From NCBI GenBank assembly GCA_043746555.1, contig JAYTQU010000167.1, positions 1 through 36,844 on the forward strand: a stretch of DNA of 36,844 nt, given 5' to 3'. Both the position numbers and the translations under genes were made by a program. Numbering within the stretch: the stretch's first letter is position 1; every line of letters starts with the position of its first letter. This document shows, one piece after another, positions 25,137 through 32,092 of the stretch. This stretch comes from CAZQYC01 sp043746555 (GTDB lineage: Bacteria; Pseudomonadota; Gammaproteobacteria; Steroidobacterales; Steroidobacteraceae). The notes below the pieces were generated by a model. It was not told the origin of the DNA. It made no database searches and saw only the letters and a list, made by a program, of their open reading frames with translations.

Positions 25137-25255
25137 TTACTAGTGGCTAGTGACTAGTTGCTAGCCAGAATGAAACAGAATTGTTTGAAAGTTATTTTGA
25201 AGTAAACGAGCGAAGCGGCTGTCTGGCTAGCGACTGACGACTAGCAACTGATAAC
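25136..25255 (+). repeat. Heptamer-word hairpin, atpG-atpD gap
   Basis: This is the clearest member. The 5' arm (25136-25169) has five units: GTTACTA, GTGGCTA; GTGACTA, GTTGCTA; then GCCAGA. The complement of the 3' arm (25222-25255) has five in the same order and phase: GTTATCA, GTTGCTA; GTCGTCA, GTCGCTA; then GCCAGA. They match at 26 of 34 positions. The first G is the last base of the atpG stop. The 52-nt loop is AT-rich. The 3' arm ends about 10 nt before the atpD GAGGAAA ribosome-binding site. Confidence 0.85.
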
Positions 25256-25278
25256 TTCTTCCGCGAGGAAACGAGCAA

Positions 25279-26697
25279 ATGTCCAACGGTAAAATCGTCC
25301 AAATCATCGGCCCGGTGATCGACGTGGAATTTCCACGCGATCAAATCCCGAGCATCTACGAAGCGCTCAAGCTTGTCGAGAACGATCTCACACTCGAAGT
25401 GCAACAACAGCTCGGCGACGGCGTCGTACGCACAATCGCAATGGGAGTATCCGAGGGATTGATGCGCGGTCTTGAAGTGAAGGCCACCGGCAAACCGATT
25501 ACGGTTCCCGTTGGCAAGGCGACGCTCGGTCGCATCATGGACGTGCTCGGCGCACCGCAGGACGAAAAAGGCCCGGTGAATGCCAAAGACTATTTGCCCA
25601 TCCATCGTCCGGCTCCCTCGTATGACGAACAGGCGGGCGGGCAAGAATTGCTCACCACCGGTATTAAGGTGATCGATTTGCTCGTGCCGTTCGCAAAGGG
25701 CGGTAAGGTCGGTCTATTCGGCGGCGCAGGTGTCGGCAAGACCGTTACCATGTTGGCGTTAATCGATCACATCGCGAAACAGCATGCCGGTTTGTCGGTA
25801 TTCGCAGGCGTAGGTGAACGTACCCGCGAAGGCAACGACTTCTATCACGAGATGATCGAATCGAGCGTTATCGATCCGAAAGACTTAAATAATTCGCAAG
25901 TCGCGATGGTGTACGGGCAAATGAACGAACCGCCGGGCAATCGACTACGCGTTGCACTCACGGGTTTGACAATGGCCGAATATTTTCGCGATGAAAAAGA
26001 CGCCAGCGGTAAAGGCCGTGACGTGTTGTTCTTCGTCGATAACATCTACCGCTACACGCTTGCCGGTACCGAAGTGTCCGCGTTGCTCGGCCGCATGCCG
26101 TCGGCGGTGGGCTATCAACCCACGCTCGCCGAAGAAATGGGCGTGCTGCAAGAACGTATCACTTCAACAAAGGCGGGTTCGATTACGTCGATTCAAGCCG
26201 TGTACGTGCCCGCGGACGACTTGACCGACCCATCGCCGGCTACGACGTTCGCGCACTTGGATGCCACGGTCGTGCTGTCGCGTGAAATCGCAACGCTCGG
26301 TATTTATCCGGCGGTCGATCCGCTCAACTCGACCAGTCGACAACTCGATCCGTTGGTCGTCGGTGAAGAGCACTACAACACCGCGCGCGGCGTGCAAGCA
26401 GTGCTCCAGAAATACAAGGAATTGCAGGACATCATCGCCATCTTAGGTATGGATGAATTGTCGCCCGAGGACAAACTCACTGTGCAACGCGCGCGTAAGA
26501 TTCGAAACTTTCTGTCGCAACCGTTCAACGTTGCCAAGGTGTTCACGGGTCAAGACGGTCGCATCGTCCCGCTCAAAGACACGATCCGCAGCTTCAAAGG
26601 CATTTTGAACGGCGACTACGATCATCTGCCTGAGCAAGCGTTCTTGCGAGTCGGCAGTATCGAAGAAGCGGTCGAGAAGGCGAAGACCTTGCAGTAG
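25279..26697 (+). CDS. atpD: ATP synthase F1 subunit beta
   Basis: Beta holds the catalytic ATP sites. The 472-aa product has Walker A GGAGVGKT (148-155), the catalytic GERTREGND block with E180 and R181, and Walker B FFVDNIYR with D254, then LAGTEVSALLGRMPSAVGYQP. The DELSEED-like segment reads DELSPEDK near 393-400, a small change from the usual DELSEED lever. The start has GAGGAAA 7 nt upstream. It lies between two heptamer-repeat gaps. Confidence 0.99.
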   Translation: MSNGKIVQIIGPVIDVEFPRDQIPSIYEALKLVENDLTLEVQQQLGDGVVRTIAMGVSEGLMRGLEVKATGKPITVPVGKATLGRIMDVLGAPQDEKGPVNAKDYLPIHRPAPSYDEQAGGQELLTTGIKVIDLLVPFAKGGKVGLFGGAGVGKTVTMLALIDHIAKQHAGLSVFAGVGERTREGNDFYHEMIESSVIDPKDLNNSQVAMVYGQMNEPPGNRLRVALTGLTMAEYFRDEKDASGKGRDVLFFVDNIYRYTLAGTEVSALLGRMPSAVGYQPTLAEEMGVLQERITSTKAGSITSIQAVYVPADDLTDPSPATTFAHLDATVVLSREIATLGIYPAVDPLNSTSRQLDPLVVGEEHYNTARGVQAVLQKYKELQDIIAILGMDELSPEDKLTVQRARKIRNFLSQPFNVAKVFTGQDGRIVPLKDTIRSFKGILNGDYDHLPEQAFLRVGSIEEAVEKAKTLQ

Positions 26698-26706
26698 GAA
26701 GAGACT

Positions 26707-26783
26707 GGCGAATGGAGATTAGTTAGGAAAAGACTGCACCGAATCTCTAATCTCTAATCTCCAATCACCAATCACCAATCTCC
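26707..26783 (+). repeat. Tandem heptamers, atpD-atpC gap
   Basis: Six perfect 7-nt units run from 26742 to 26783: AATCTCT twice, AATCTCC, AATCACC twice, AATCTCC, all fitting AATCWCY. The 5' arm at 26707-26727 has only one good complementary unit, GGAGATT, flanked by GGCGAAT and AGTTAGG. The arms are therefore unequal, unlike the other gaps. The block ends 16 nt before the atpC ATG. Confidence 0.8.
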
Positions 26784-26799
26784 AGCGAGCAAAGCGAGC

Positions 26800-27219
26800 A
26801 TGGCAACCATTCACGTCGATATCGTCAGCGCCGAAGGCGAAATCTTTACCGGCGAAGCCAGCATGGTGTTCGCGCCTGCAGTGATGGGCGAGATCGGTAT
26901 TGCGCCGCGCCATGCGCCGCTACTTACCAATCTCAATCCCGGTGAAGTGCGAGTGCAAACACCGGCTGGAGAAGAACAATTTTTCTATGTTTCCGGCGGC
27001 GCGATGGAAGTACAGCCGCATTTAGTCACCGTGCTCGCCGATACTGCCGTTCGCGCCAAGGACCTCGACGAGGCGGCGGCAATTGAAGCGCACCGCCGCG
27101 CGGAAGAAGCGCTCGCAAATCGCAGTGGCCACATCGATCTGGCCGAAGCACACGCCGAACTCGCACGGGCTGCTGCCATGTTGAAGACGATTCAAAAAGT
27201 TCGAAAGTTGAGGTCGTAG
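26800..27219 (+). CDS. atpC: ATP synthase F1 subunit epsilon
   Basis: Epsilon couples gamma to the c ring and can inhibit ATP hydrolysis. The 139-aa product has an N-terminal beta-sandwich (about 1-88) starting MATIHVDIVSAEGEIFTGEA, with GEIGIAPRHAPLLTNL as the family block, and a C-terminal helical hairpin (about 89-139, DLDEAAAIEAHRRAEEAL). Length and position as the last atp gene are normal. A strong intrinsic terminator follows within 60 bp. Confidence 0.97.
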   Translation: MATIHVDIVSAEGEIFTGEASMVFAPAVMGEIGIAPRHAPLLTNLNPGEVRVQTPAGEEQFFYVSGGAMEVQPHLVTVLADTAVRAKDLDEAAAIEAHRRAEEALANRSGHIDLAEAHAELARAAAMLKTIQKVRKLRS

Positions 27220-27274
27220 TCGGTCAACCGGCACACACTCACACTAGTATCTGGCGATTAGCCGGAGCACACTA

Positions 27275-27300
27275 ATGCGTCCTTCGGGGCGCATTTTTGT
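27275..27300 (+). terminator. Intrinsic terminator of the atp operon
   Basis: ATGCGTCC (27275-27282) pairs with GGGCGCAT (27287-27294) around a stable TTCG tetraloop, with one G-T pair, and is followed by TTTTTGTT. It closes the atp operon and separates it from glmU. Confidence 0.88.
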
Positions 27301-27358
27301 TAGCAATTGGAAAATGAATCAATGTCTTCCTTCGCTCTGTAGCCGGTAACTCAGTCTC

Positions 27359-28723
27359 ATGCCTCTATCGATCGTCATTCTCGCCGCGGGCCAAGGCAAG
27401 CGCATGAAGTCGGACTTGCCGAAGGTGTTGCAACGCTTGGCGAATAAGCCGCTCCTCGCGCATGTTATCGACACGGCGAAGCAATTGCACGCCGATAGCA
27501 TTCACATCGTCTATGGCCACGGTGGTGAATTGGTCAAAGCCGCTTTTGCCGACGACTCGCTAACGTGGGCTCTGCAAGCCGATCAACTCGGAACCGGTCA
27601 TGCCGTCGTGCAGGCAATGACGAGCATTCCCGATGACCATGATGTACTCGTTCTCTACGGCGATGTGCCGTTGATTCGAGTTGCGACGCTGCAGCAGCTC
27701 TTGAAGCATCTTGACGGCAAAACATTAGCACTACTCAGCGTCATGATGCGCGATCCAACCGGCTATGGCCGCATAGTGCGCGACAATGCCGGAAGCATAT
27801 TCCGCATCGTCGAACACAAAGACGCCAACACTAAAGAGCGCGCCATTAACGAAGGCAACACCGGCATCCTCGCTGCGCCGGCCAAATTGCTGCGTCAATG
27901 GCTCGCCGCGCTCAAGAACAACAATGCACAAGGAGAGTACTATCTCACCGATGTGGTCACCATGGCAGTGAAGGCGGGCTGCAAGATTACTGCGGTCGTG
28001 GCTCCAACCGAAACCGAGGTATTGGGCGTGAACGACAAAGTGCAACTCGCGGAACTCGAAGCCGTACTACGCAAAGAACGCGCGACACAACTGATGATTC
28101 AAGGCGCGACCCTTGCGGATCCGAGTCGCGTCGATATACGCGGGGAAGTCAGTGTTGGGAGAGATGTGTTCATCGACGTGAACGTCGTGTTCGTCGGCAA
28201 GGTCACCATTGGCGATCGTACCAAGATCGGACCGCACAGCTATATCAAAGATTGCGACATTGGCACCGACACCGAAGTGTTTTCTAATTGCGTATTCGAT
28301 CGCGCCCAAATCGGATCGCATTGCAATGTCGGTCCGTTTGCACGCTTAAGACCCGAAGCGCAACTTGCGGATCACGTCCACATCGGCAACTTTGTCGAAG
28401 TAAAAAAGAGCAAACTCGGCGAGGGCAGTAAGGCCAATCACCTTACCTACATCGGCGACGCAACCGTCGGCTGCAAGGTCAACATCGGTGCGGGCACCGT
28501 CACGGTGAATTACGACGGCGTAAACAAACATCGCACCGAAATAGGCGACAACGCCTTCATCGGCTCCGGCTCCATGTTGGTCGCGCCGGTAAAAATCGGC
28601 GCGGGCGCAAATACCGGCGCAGGCTCGACCATCACCAAGGAAGCGCCCGACGGTAAATTGACCTTAGCACGCGCCAAACAAGTCACTCTGGAAAATTGGC
28701 AGCGACCGGTGAAAAAAGGCTGA
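27359..28723 (+). CDS. glmU: Bifunctional UDP-GlcNAc pyrophosphorylase / glucosamine-1-P acetyltransferase
   Basis: GlmU makes UDP-N-acetylglucosamine, the precursor of peptidoglycan and lipopolysaccharide, by acetylating glucosamine-1-phosphate and then uridylylating it. The 454-aa product has the uridyltransferase motif LAAGQGKRMKS (7-17) in the N-terminal domain (to about 228) and a C-terminal left-handed beta helix with hexapeptide repeats such as IGDRTKIGPHSYI and VNIGAGTVTVNYDG. Length matches E. coli (456). It is followed by glmS, the enzyme two steps earlier in the pathway. The TGA stop lies in the first heptamer of the next gap. Confidence 0.98.
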   Translation: MPLSIVILAAGQGKRMKSDLPKVLQRLANKPLLAHVIDTAKQLHADSIHIVYGHGGELVKAAFADDSLTWALQADQLGTGHAVVQAMTSIPDDHDVLVLYGDVPLIRVATLQQLLKHLDGKTLALLSVMMRDPTGYGRIVRDNAGSIFRIVEHKDANTKERAINEGNTGILAAPAKLLRQWLAALKNNNAQGEYYLTDVVTMAVKAGCKITAVVAPTETEVLGVNDKVQLAELEAVLRKERATQLMIQGATLADPSRVDIRGEVSVGRDVFIDVNVVFVGKVTIGDRTKIGPHSYIKDCDIGTDTEVFSNCVFDRAQIGSHCNVGPFARLRPEAQLADHVHIGNFVEVKKSKLGEGSKANHLTYIGDATVGCKVNIGAGTVTVNYDGVNKHRTEIGDNAFIGSGSMLVAPVKIGAGANTGAGSTITKEAPDGKLTLARAKQVTLENWQRPVKKG

Positions 28724-28856
28724 AGATTGTAGGCTGTTGGTCAGACGCTCACATTCAACCCGTAAGCGTGATTCAACCCGCAAAAGACCGCACGCTGACG
28801 TGTAAAATGCATGTGCTCTCTCTTCCTACGGCCCACAGGCCAAAACCTACTGCCTT
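28718..28856 (+). repeat. Degenerate heptamer arms, glmU-glmS gap
   Basis: The 5' arm (28718-28745) reads GGCTGAA and GATTGTA, then GGCTGTT and GGTCAGA, resembling the rsmG-parA words. The complement of the 3' block (28825-28854) contains GGCAGTA and GGCCGTA spaced by a multiple of 7. Pairing between the arms is weak, so this looks like a decayed member of the family. Confidence 0.5.
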
Positions 28857-28868
28857 AAGGACCAATTC

Positions 28869-30704
28869 ATGTGTGGAATCGTCGGCGCCGTCGCCAATCG
28901 CGACATTGTTCCCGTACTGATCGAAGGTCTGCGACGCCTCGAATATCGCGGCTACGATTCGGCCGGGGTGGCGGTACTTGACGGCTCGCGCAAACTGAAG
29001 CGTCTGCGCGCGGTCGGCAAAGTAAAGATGTTGCAGGAAGCGCTCGCGGCCAGTCCGACTGAAGGACACCTTGGTATTGCACACACGCGCTGGGCGACGC
29101 ACGGCGTGCCATCGGAGCGCAATGCGCATCCGCACATCTCGCTAGACGGCATCGCAATCGTTCACAACGGCATTATCGAAAATCACGACGAGCTACGCGA
29201 TGAACTCATCAAGCTCGGCTATGCGTTCACCTCGGAAACCGACACCGAAGTGATCGCGCACCGCATTCACTTTCATCAAAAGAAGCTCAACAATCTCTTT
29301 AACGCCGTTCGCGCAACCGTCGCCGAACTTGAGGGCGCGTATGCGCTGGCCGTCATCTCCGAAGACGATCCCGATTGCATCGTCCTAGCACGCGCCGGTT
29401 GCCCAGTGGTGATCGGATTGGGAGACGGCGAAAACTTTGTTGCCTCCGATGTTGCCGCATTGTTGCCGGTAACCCGTCAGTTTATCTTCCTAGAAGAAGG
29501 CGACGTCGCAGAGATTCGCAAAGCGAGCGTGCGGGTGATCGATGCCCAAGGCGACAAGGTGCCGCGCAAAGCCACGCAAAGCGCCTTATCGGCCGACGCC
29601 GCGGAGAAGGGCGAGTACCCACATTACATGCTCAAGGAAATTTACGAACAACCACGCGCGATTGCACAAACGTTGGAAGAACGCGTTGCTCACGGAAAAC
29701 TACTCGAAGCGGCCTTCGGTCCCGCCGCTACCGAAGTATTTCGTCGAACCGAAGCCGTGCAGATTGTTGCTTGCGGAACAAGCTATCACTCGGGCATCGT
29801 TGCCAAGTACTACATCGAGGAAATTGCTCGTTTGCCGTGCTGGGTGGAAATCGCCAGCGAATATCGCTATCGCAATCCCGTAGTGCCAAAGAATACATTG
29901 TTCGTCACGATCTCGCAGTCCGGCGAAACCGCCGACACGCTTGCCGCGCTGCGCATGGCGAAGCAGATCGGCTATTTATCGAGTCTGTCGATTTGTAACG
30001 TGCCGGAAAGTTCTCTGGTGCGCGAATCGGAACTGGTGATGCTGACGCGCGCCGGTCCCGAGATTGGCGTGGCGTCAACCAAAGCGTTTACTACGCAGTT
30101 GACGGCGCTGAATATGCTGGTGGTCGCGCTCGCTAAATTTCACAGCGCCGATGCCGAACGCGAGCGCGGTTTGGTGCAGCGCTTGGTGGAGATTCCCGGA
30201 CTCATTGAGAAAACGTTACATCTCGATCCCGTTATTAAAAAGCTAGCCGAACGATTTGCGAACAAACACCACGCCTTATTCCTAGGTCGCGGCGCGACTT
30301 ATCCGGTGGCGCTCGAAGGTGCTTTAAAGCTAAAAGAGATTTCATACATTCACGCCGAGGCGTATGCCGCGGGCGAACTAAAACACGGTCCACTCGCGCT
30401 GGTCGATGCCGACATGCCCGTCATTGTCGTTGCGCCGAATAACGATTTACTCGAGAAACTCAAATCCAACATGCAGGAAGTGCGTGCTCGCGGCGGCGAA
30501 CTTTTTGTCTTTGCCGATCCCGACTCGGGGATCGAATCTTCCGAAGGTGTCACCGTTATTCACATGCCGAAGCATGTCAGTCACTTTCAAGCCGCAGCGG
30601 TTTACACGGTGCCCCTGCAATTGCTTTCGTACCACTGCGCCATTCTGAAAGGAACGGATGTCGATCAGCCGCGTAATCTCGCCAAGAGCGTGACGGTGGA
30701 ATAG
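28869..30704 (+). CDS. glmS: Glutamine-fructose-6-phosphate aminotransferase (isomerizing)
   Basis: GlmS converts fructose-6-phosphate and glutamine to glucosamine-6-phosphate, the first committed step to UDP-GlcNAc. The 611-aa product starts MCGIVGAVANRD; Cys2 becomes the N-terminal nucleophile of the glutaminase domain (to about 240). Two SIS sugar-phosphate isomerase domains follow, with CGTSYHSG and SQSGETADT, and the protein ends with the invariant-type KSVTVE. I saw no glmS ribozyme-like sequence in the 145-bp upstream gap, which instead carries heptamer-type repeats. Confidence 0.98.
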   Translation: MCGIVGAVANRDIVPVLIEGLRRLEYRGYDSAGVAVLDGSRKLKRLRAVGKVKMLQEALAASPTEGHLGIAHTRWATHGVPSERNAHPHISLDGIAIVHNGIIENHDELRDELIKLGYAFTSETDTEVIAHRIHFHQKKLNNLFNAVRATVAELEGAYALAVISEDDPDCIVLARAGCPVVIGLGDGENFVASDVAALLPVTRQFIFLEEGDVAEIRKASVRVIDAQGDKVPRKATQSALSADAAEKGEYPHYMLKEIYEQPRAIAQTLEERVAHGKLLEAAFGPAATEVFRRTEAVQIVACGTSYHSGIVAKYYIEEIARLPCWVEIASEYRYRNPVVPKNTLFVTISQSGETADTLAALRMAKQIGYLSSLSICNVPESSLVRESELVMLTRAGPEIGVASTKAFTTQLTALNMLVVALAKFHSADAERERGLVQRLVEIPGLIEKTLHLDPVIKKLAERFANKHHALFLGRGATYPVALEGALKLKEISYIHAEAYAAGELKHGPLALVDADMPVIVVAPNNDLLEKLKSNMQEVRARGGELFVFADPDSGIESSEGVTVIHMPKHVSHFQAAAVYTVPLQLLSYHCAILKGTDVDQPRNLAKSVTVE

Positions 30705-30713
30705 CAACAGCAT

Positions 30714-30769
30714 GGTTGGGGACTTGAGGCCGGAGATGGTATCCGGCTTCTGCAATTCTTCCTCCAACC
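30714..30769 (+). repeat. Nested hairpin, glmS-slyD gap
   Basis: GAGGCCGGA (30726-30734) pairs with TCCGGCTTC (30742-30750) over a 7-nt loop, with one G-T pair. Outside it GGTTGG (30714-30719) pairs with CCAACC (30764-30769). No T-run follows, so this is more likely an mRNA hairpin than a terminator. A 7-nt period is not evident. Confidence 0.5.
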
Positions 30770-30792
30770 CCCAGCCTTATCCGAGAATCTCT

Positions 30793-31278
30793 ATGTTCAT
30801 TACCGATGACAGCGTCGTCTCCATTCATTACACGCTCAAGAATGATGCCGGGGAAGTCATCGATAGTTCCTCAGGCAGCGATCCGCTCGCCTATTTGCAA
30901 GGCCATGGAAATTTGATTCCCGGACTGGAACGAGAGTTAATCGGCAAACAAGTCGGCGACAAACTCAGCGTTCGTATTGCACCCGCCGACGGCTATGGGG
31001 AACTGGATGCATCGCTTATTCAAGAGGTACCGCGCACGGCATTTCCAGGCGTCGACAATATTCAGGTCGGCATGCAATTCCAAGCACAATCGAATCACGG
31101 TCCACGTACCGTCACGATTACGAAACTGGTTGGCGATTCGGTAACTGTGGACGGCAATCACCCACTTGCCGGGCAGCATCTGAATTTTGCAGTCGAAGTC
31201 ACCGAGATTCGCGCTGCAACGCAAGAAGAACTTTCGCACGGTCACGTTCATGGACCGGGCGGCCATCATCACGGTTGA
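30793..31278 (+). CDS. FKBP-type peptidyl-prolyl isomerase, SlyD-like
   Basis: SlyD-type proteins catalyse proline isomerisation and act as chaperones; some bind nickel through a His-rich tail and assist hydrogenase maturation. The 161-aa product starts MFITDDSVVSIHYTLKND and has the FKBP core with an inserted IF chaperone domain (about 68-125) and LIPGLERELIGKQVGDK, the standard block. The tail HGHVHGPGGHHHG has seven histidines, so metal binding is plausible. ATG 30793 is chosen over an in-frame ATG at 30712 because the latter adds a non-family leader through the gap hairpin. Confidence 0.9.
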   Translation: MFITDDSVVSIHYTLKNDAGEVIDSSSGSDPLAYLQGHGNLIPGLERELIGKQVGDKLSVRIAPADGYGELDASLIQEVPRTAFPGVDNIQVGMQFQAQSNHGPRTVTITKLVGDSVTVDGNHPLAGQHLNFAVEVTEIRAATQEELSHGHVHGPGGHHHG

Positions 31279-31348
31279 TTGGCAAGTCGCCGCATCAGGT
31301 AATCCCGGAAATCCAATCGAGCGCGACAAATCGTCCCAAACGGCTGTC

Positions 31349-31404
31349 TACAATACGCTCGAATTTGGTTCGAGCTAGCCGCCGCGCACTAGAACCAAAC
31401 ATTC
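31349..31404 (+). promoter_or_regulatory. Possible -10 and overlapping hairpins before DUF2934 gene
   Basis: TACAAT (31349-31354) resembles a -10, but no good -35 stands at the right distance. Downstream, CTCGAA (31359-31364) pairs with TTCGAG (31370-31375), and alternatively GAATTTGGTTC (31361-31371) pairs with GAACCAAACATTC (31392-31404). The two pairings are mutually exclusive. Confidence 0.3.
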
Positions 31405-31551
31405 GATTCGAACATTGCCGATGATAATCCGGCTCGCCTCGCGCGCCGCCGTTGCAAAGTCTCCGATAGTCGAGACTCGCGCAAGCTGGCACGCAGCATG
31501 CTTGTTTCTTGCTCGGCACATTTACAGTTAAGCAATTGCTAGGAGGTTGCC

Positions 31552-31806
31552 ATGCAAACCCACTCGAATTCCGGCTCCAGATCTAAGTCCGTCGCCACTA
31601 AAGCCAACGGCAAAGCGCGCTCCAGCGCAAAACAAACTTTGCGACTTAAGAACAGTCCACCTTCGGCACCGAGCGATCCTGAGTTGAAAAGCATGATCGC
31701 CACGGCTGCGTACTATTTTGCCGAGCAACGACGTTTCGAACCTGGTTGCGAATTTGAAGACTGGATCAAGGCCGAACAACTCATTCGGCAACACGTCGGC
31801 GACTAA
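31552..31806 (+). CDS. DUF2934 domain protein
   Basis: This 84-aa protein has a basic, Ser/Lys-rich N-terminal half (about 1-40) and a C-terminal DUF2934 core, IATAAYYFAEQRRFEPGCEFEDWIKAEQ, with the typical aromatic and acidic pattern. The family is common in proteobacteria and has no established function. A strong AGGAGG ribosome-binding site lies 5 nt upstream of the ATG. It stands alone between slyD and a convergent peptidase remnant. Confidence 0.75.
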   Translation: MQTHSNSGSRSKSVATKANGKARSSAKQTLRLKNSPPSAPSDPELKSMIATAAYYFAEQRRFEPGCEFEDWIKAEQLIRQHVGD

Positions 31807-31840
31807 TTTCGCGGCGGCCACGGCGGCTAAGATCCGCCGT

Positions 31841-32092
31841 CTACTTGATTTTCAAAAACGCCTCGATCTCATTGAGCAAAGTCACTCGATCCGACTCGCG
31901 ATCCATTTGGTGACGCACCCCCTCGATCTTGACGAGTGCGTAGAATTTTTTAGCGTGCTGCAGCGCGTTCGCCCTTTCGACCGAGCGATCGAAGCGCCCT
32001 AAATAATCCATGTTGTAATCCATGTCGCCATGGACTATCAGCAGGGGAATGTTGATGGTGTCAACATGGCGGCGCGGCGAACCCCGCAATTG
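31841..32092 (-). pseudogene. C-terminal remnant of an S9-family (prolyl oligopeptidase) peptidase
   Basis: An open frame of about 84 codons encodes only the end of an alpha/beta hydrolase of the prolyl oligopeptidase type. Seen are SPRRHVDTINIPLLIVHGD (with the catalytic-acid region GDMDY) and RHQMDRESDRVTLLNEIEAF (catalytic-histidine region). The nucleophile domain and any start codon are missing: the frame is stopped by the leuA TGA directly upstream and no ATG or GTG with a ribosome-binding site is present. It looks like a deletion remnant left when the region upstream was replaced or fused to the leuA 3' end. Confidence 0.6.

Noticed and set aside
28724..28868. A glmS ribozyme upstream of glmS
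   Set aside because: The gap is explained by degenerate heptamer repeats and lacks the conserved ribozyme core; this ribozyme is mainly found in Firmicutes.
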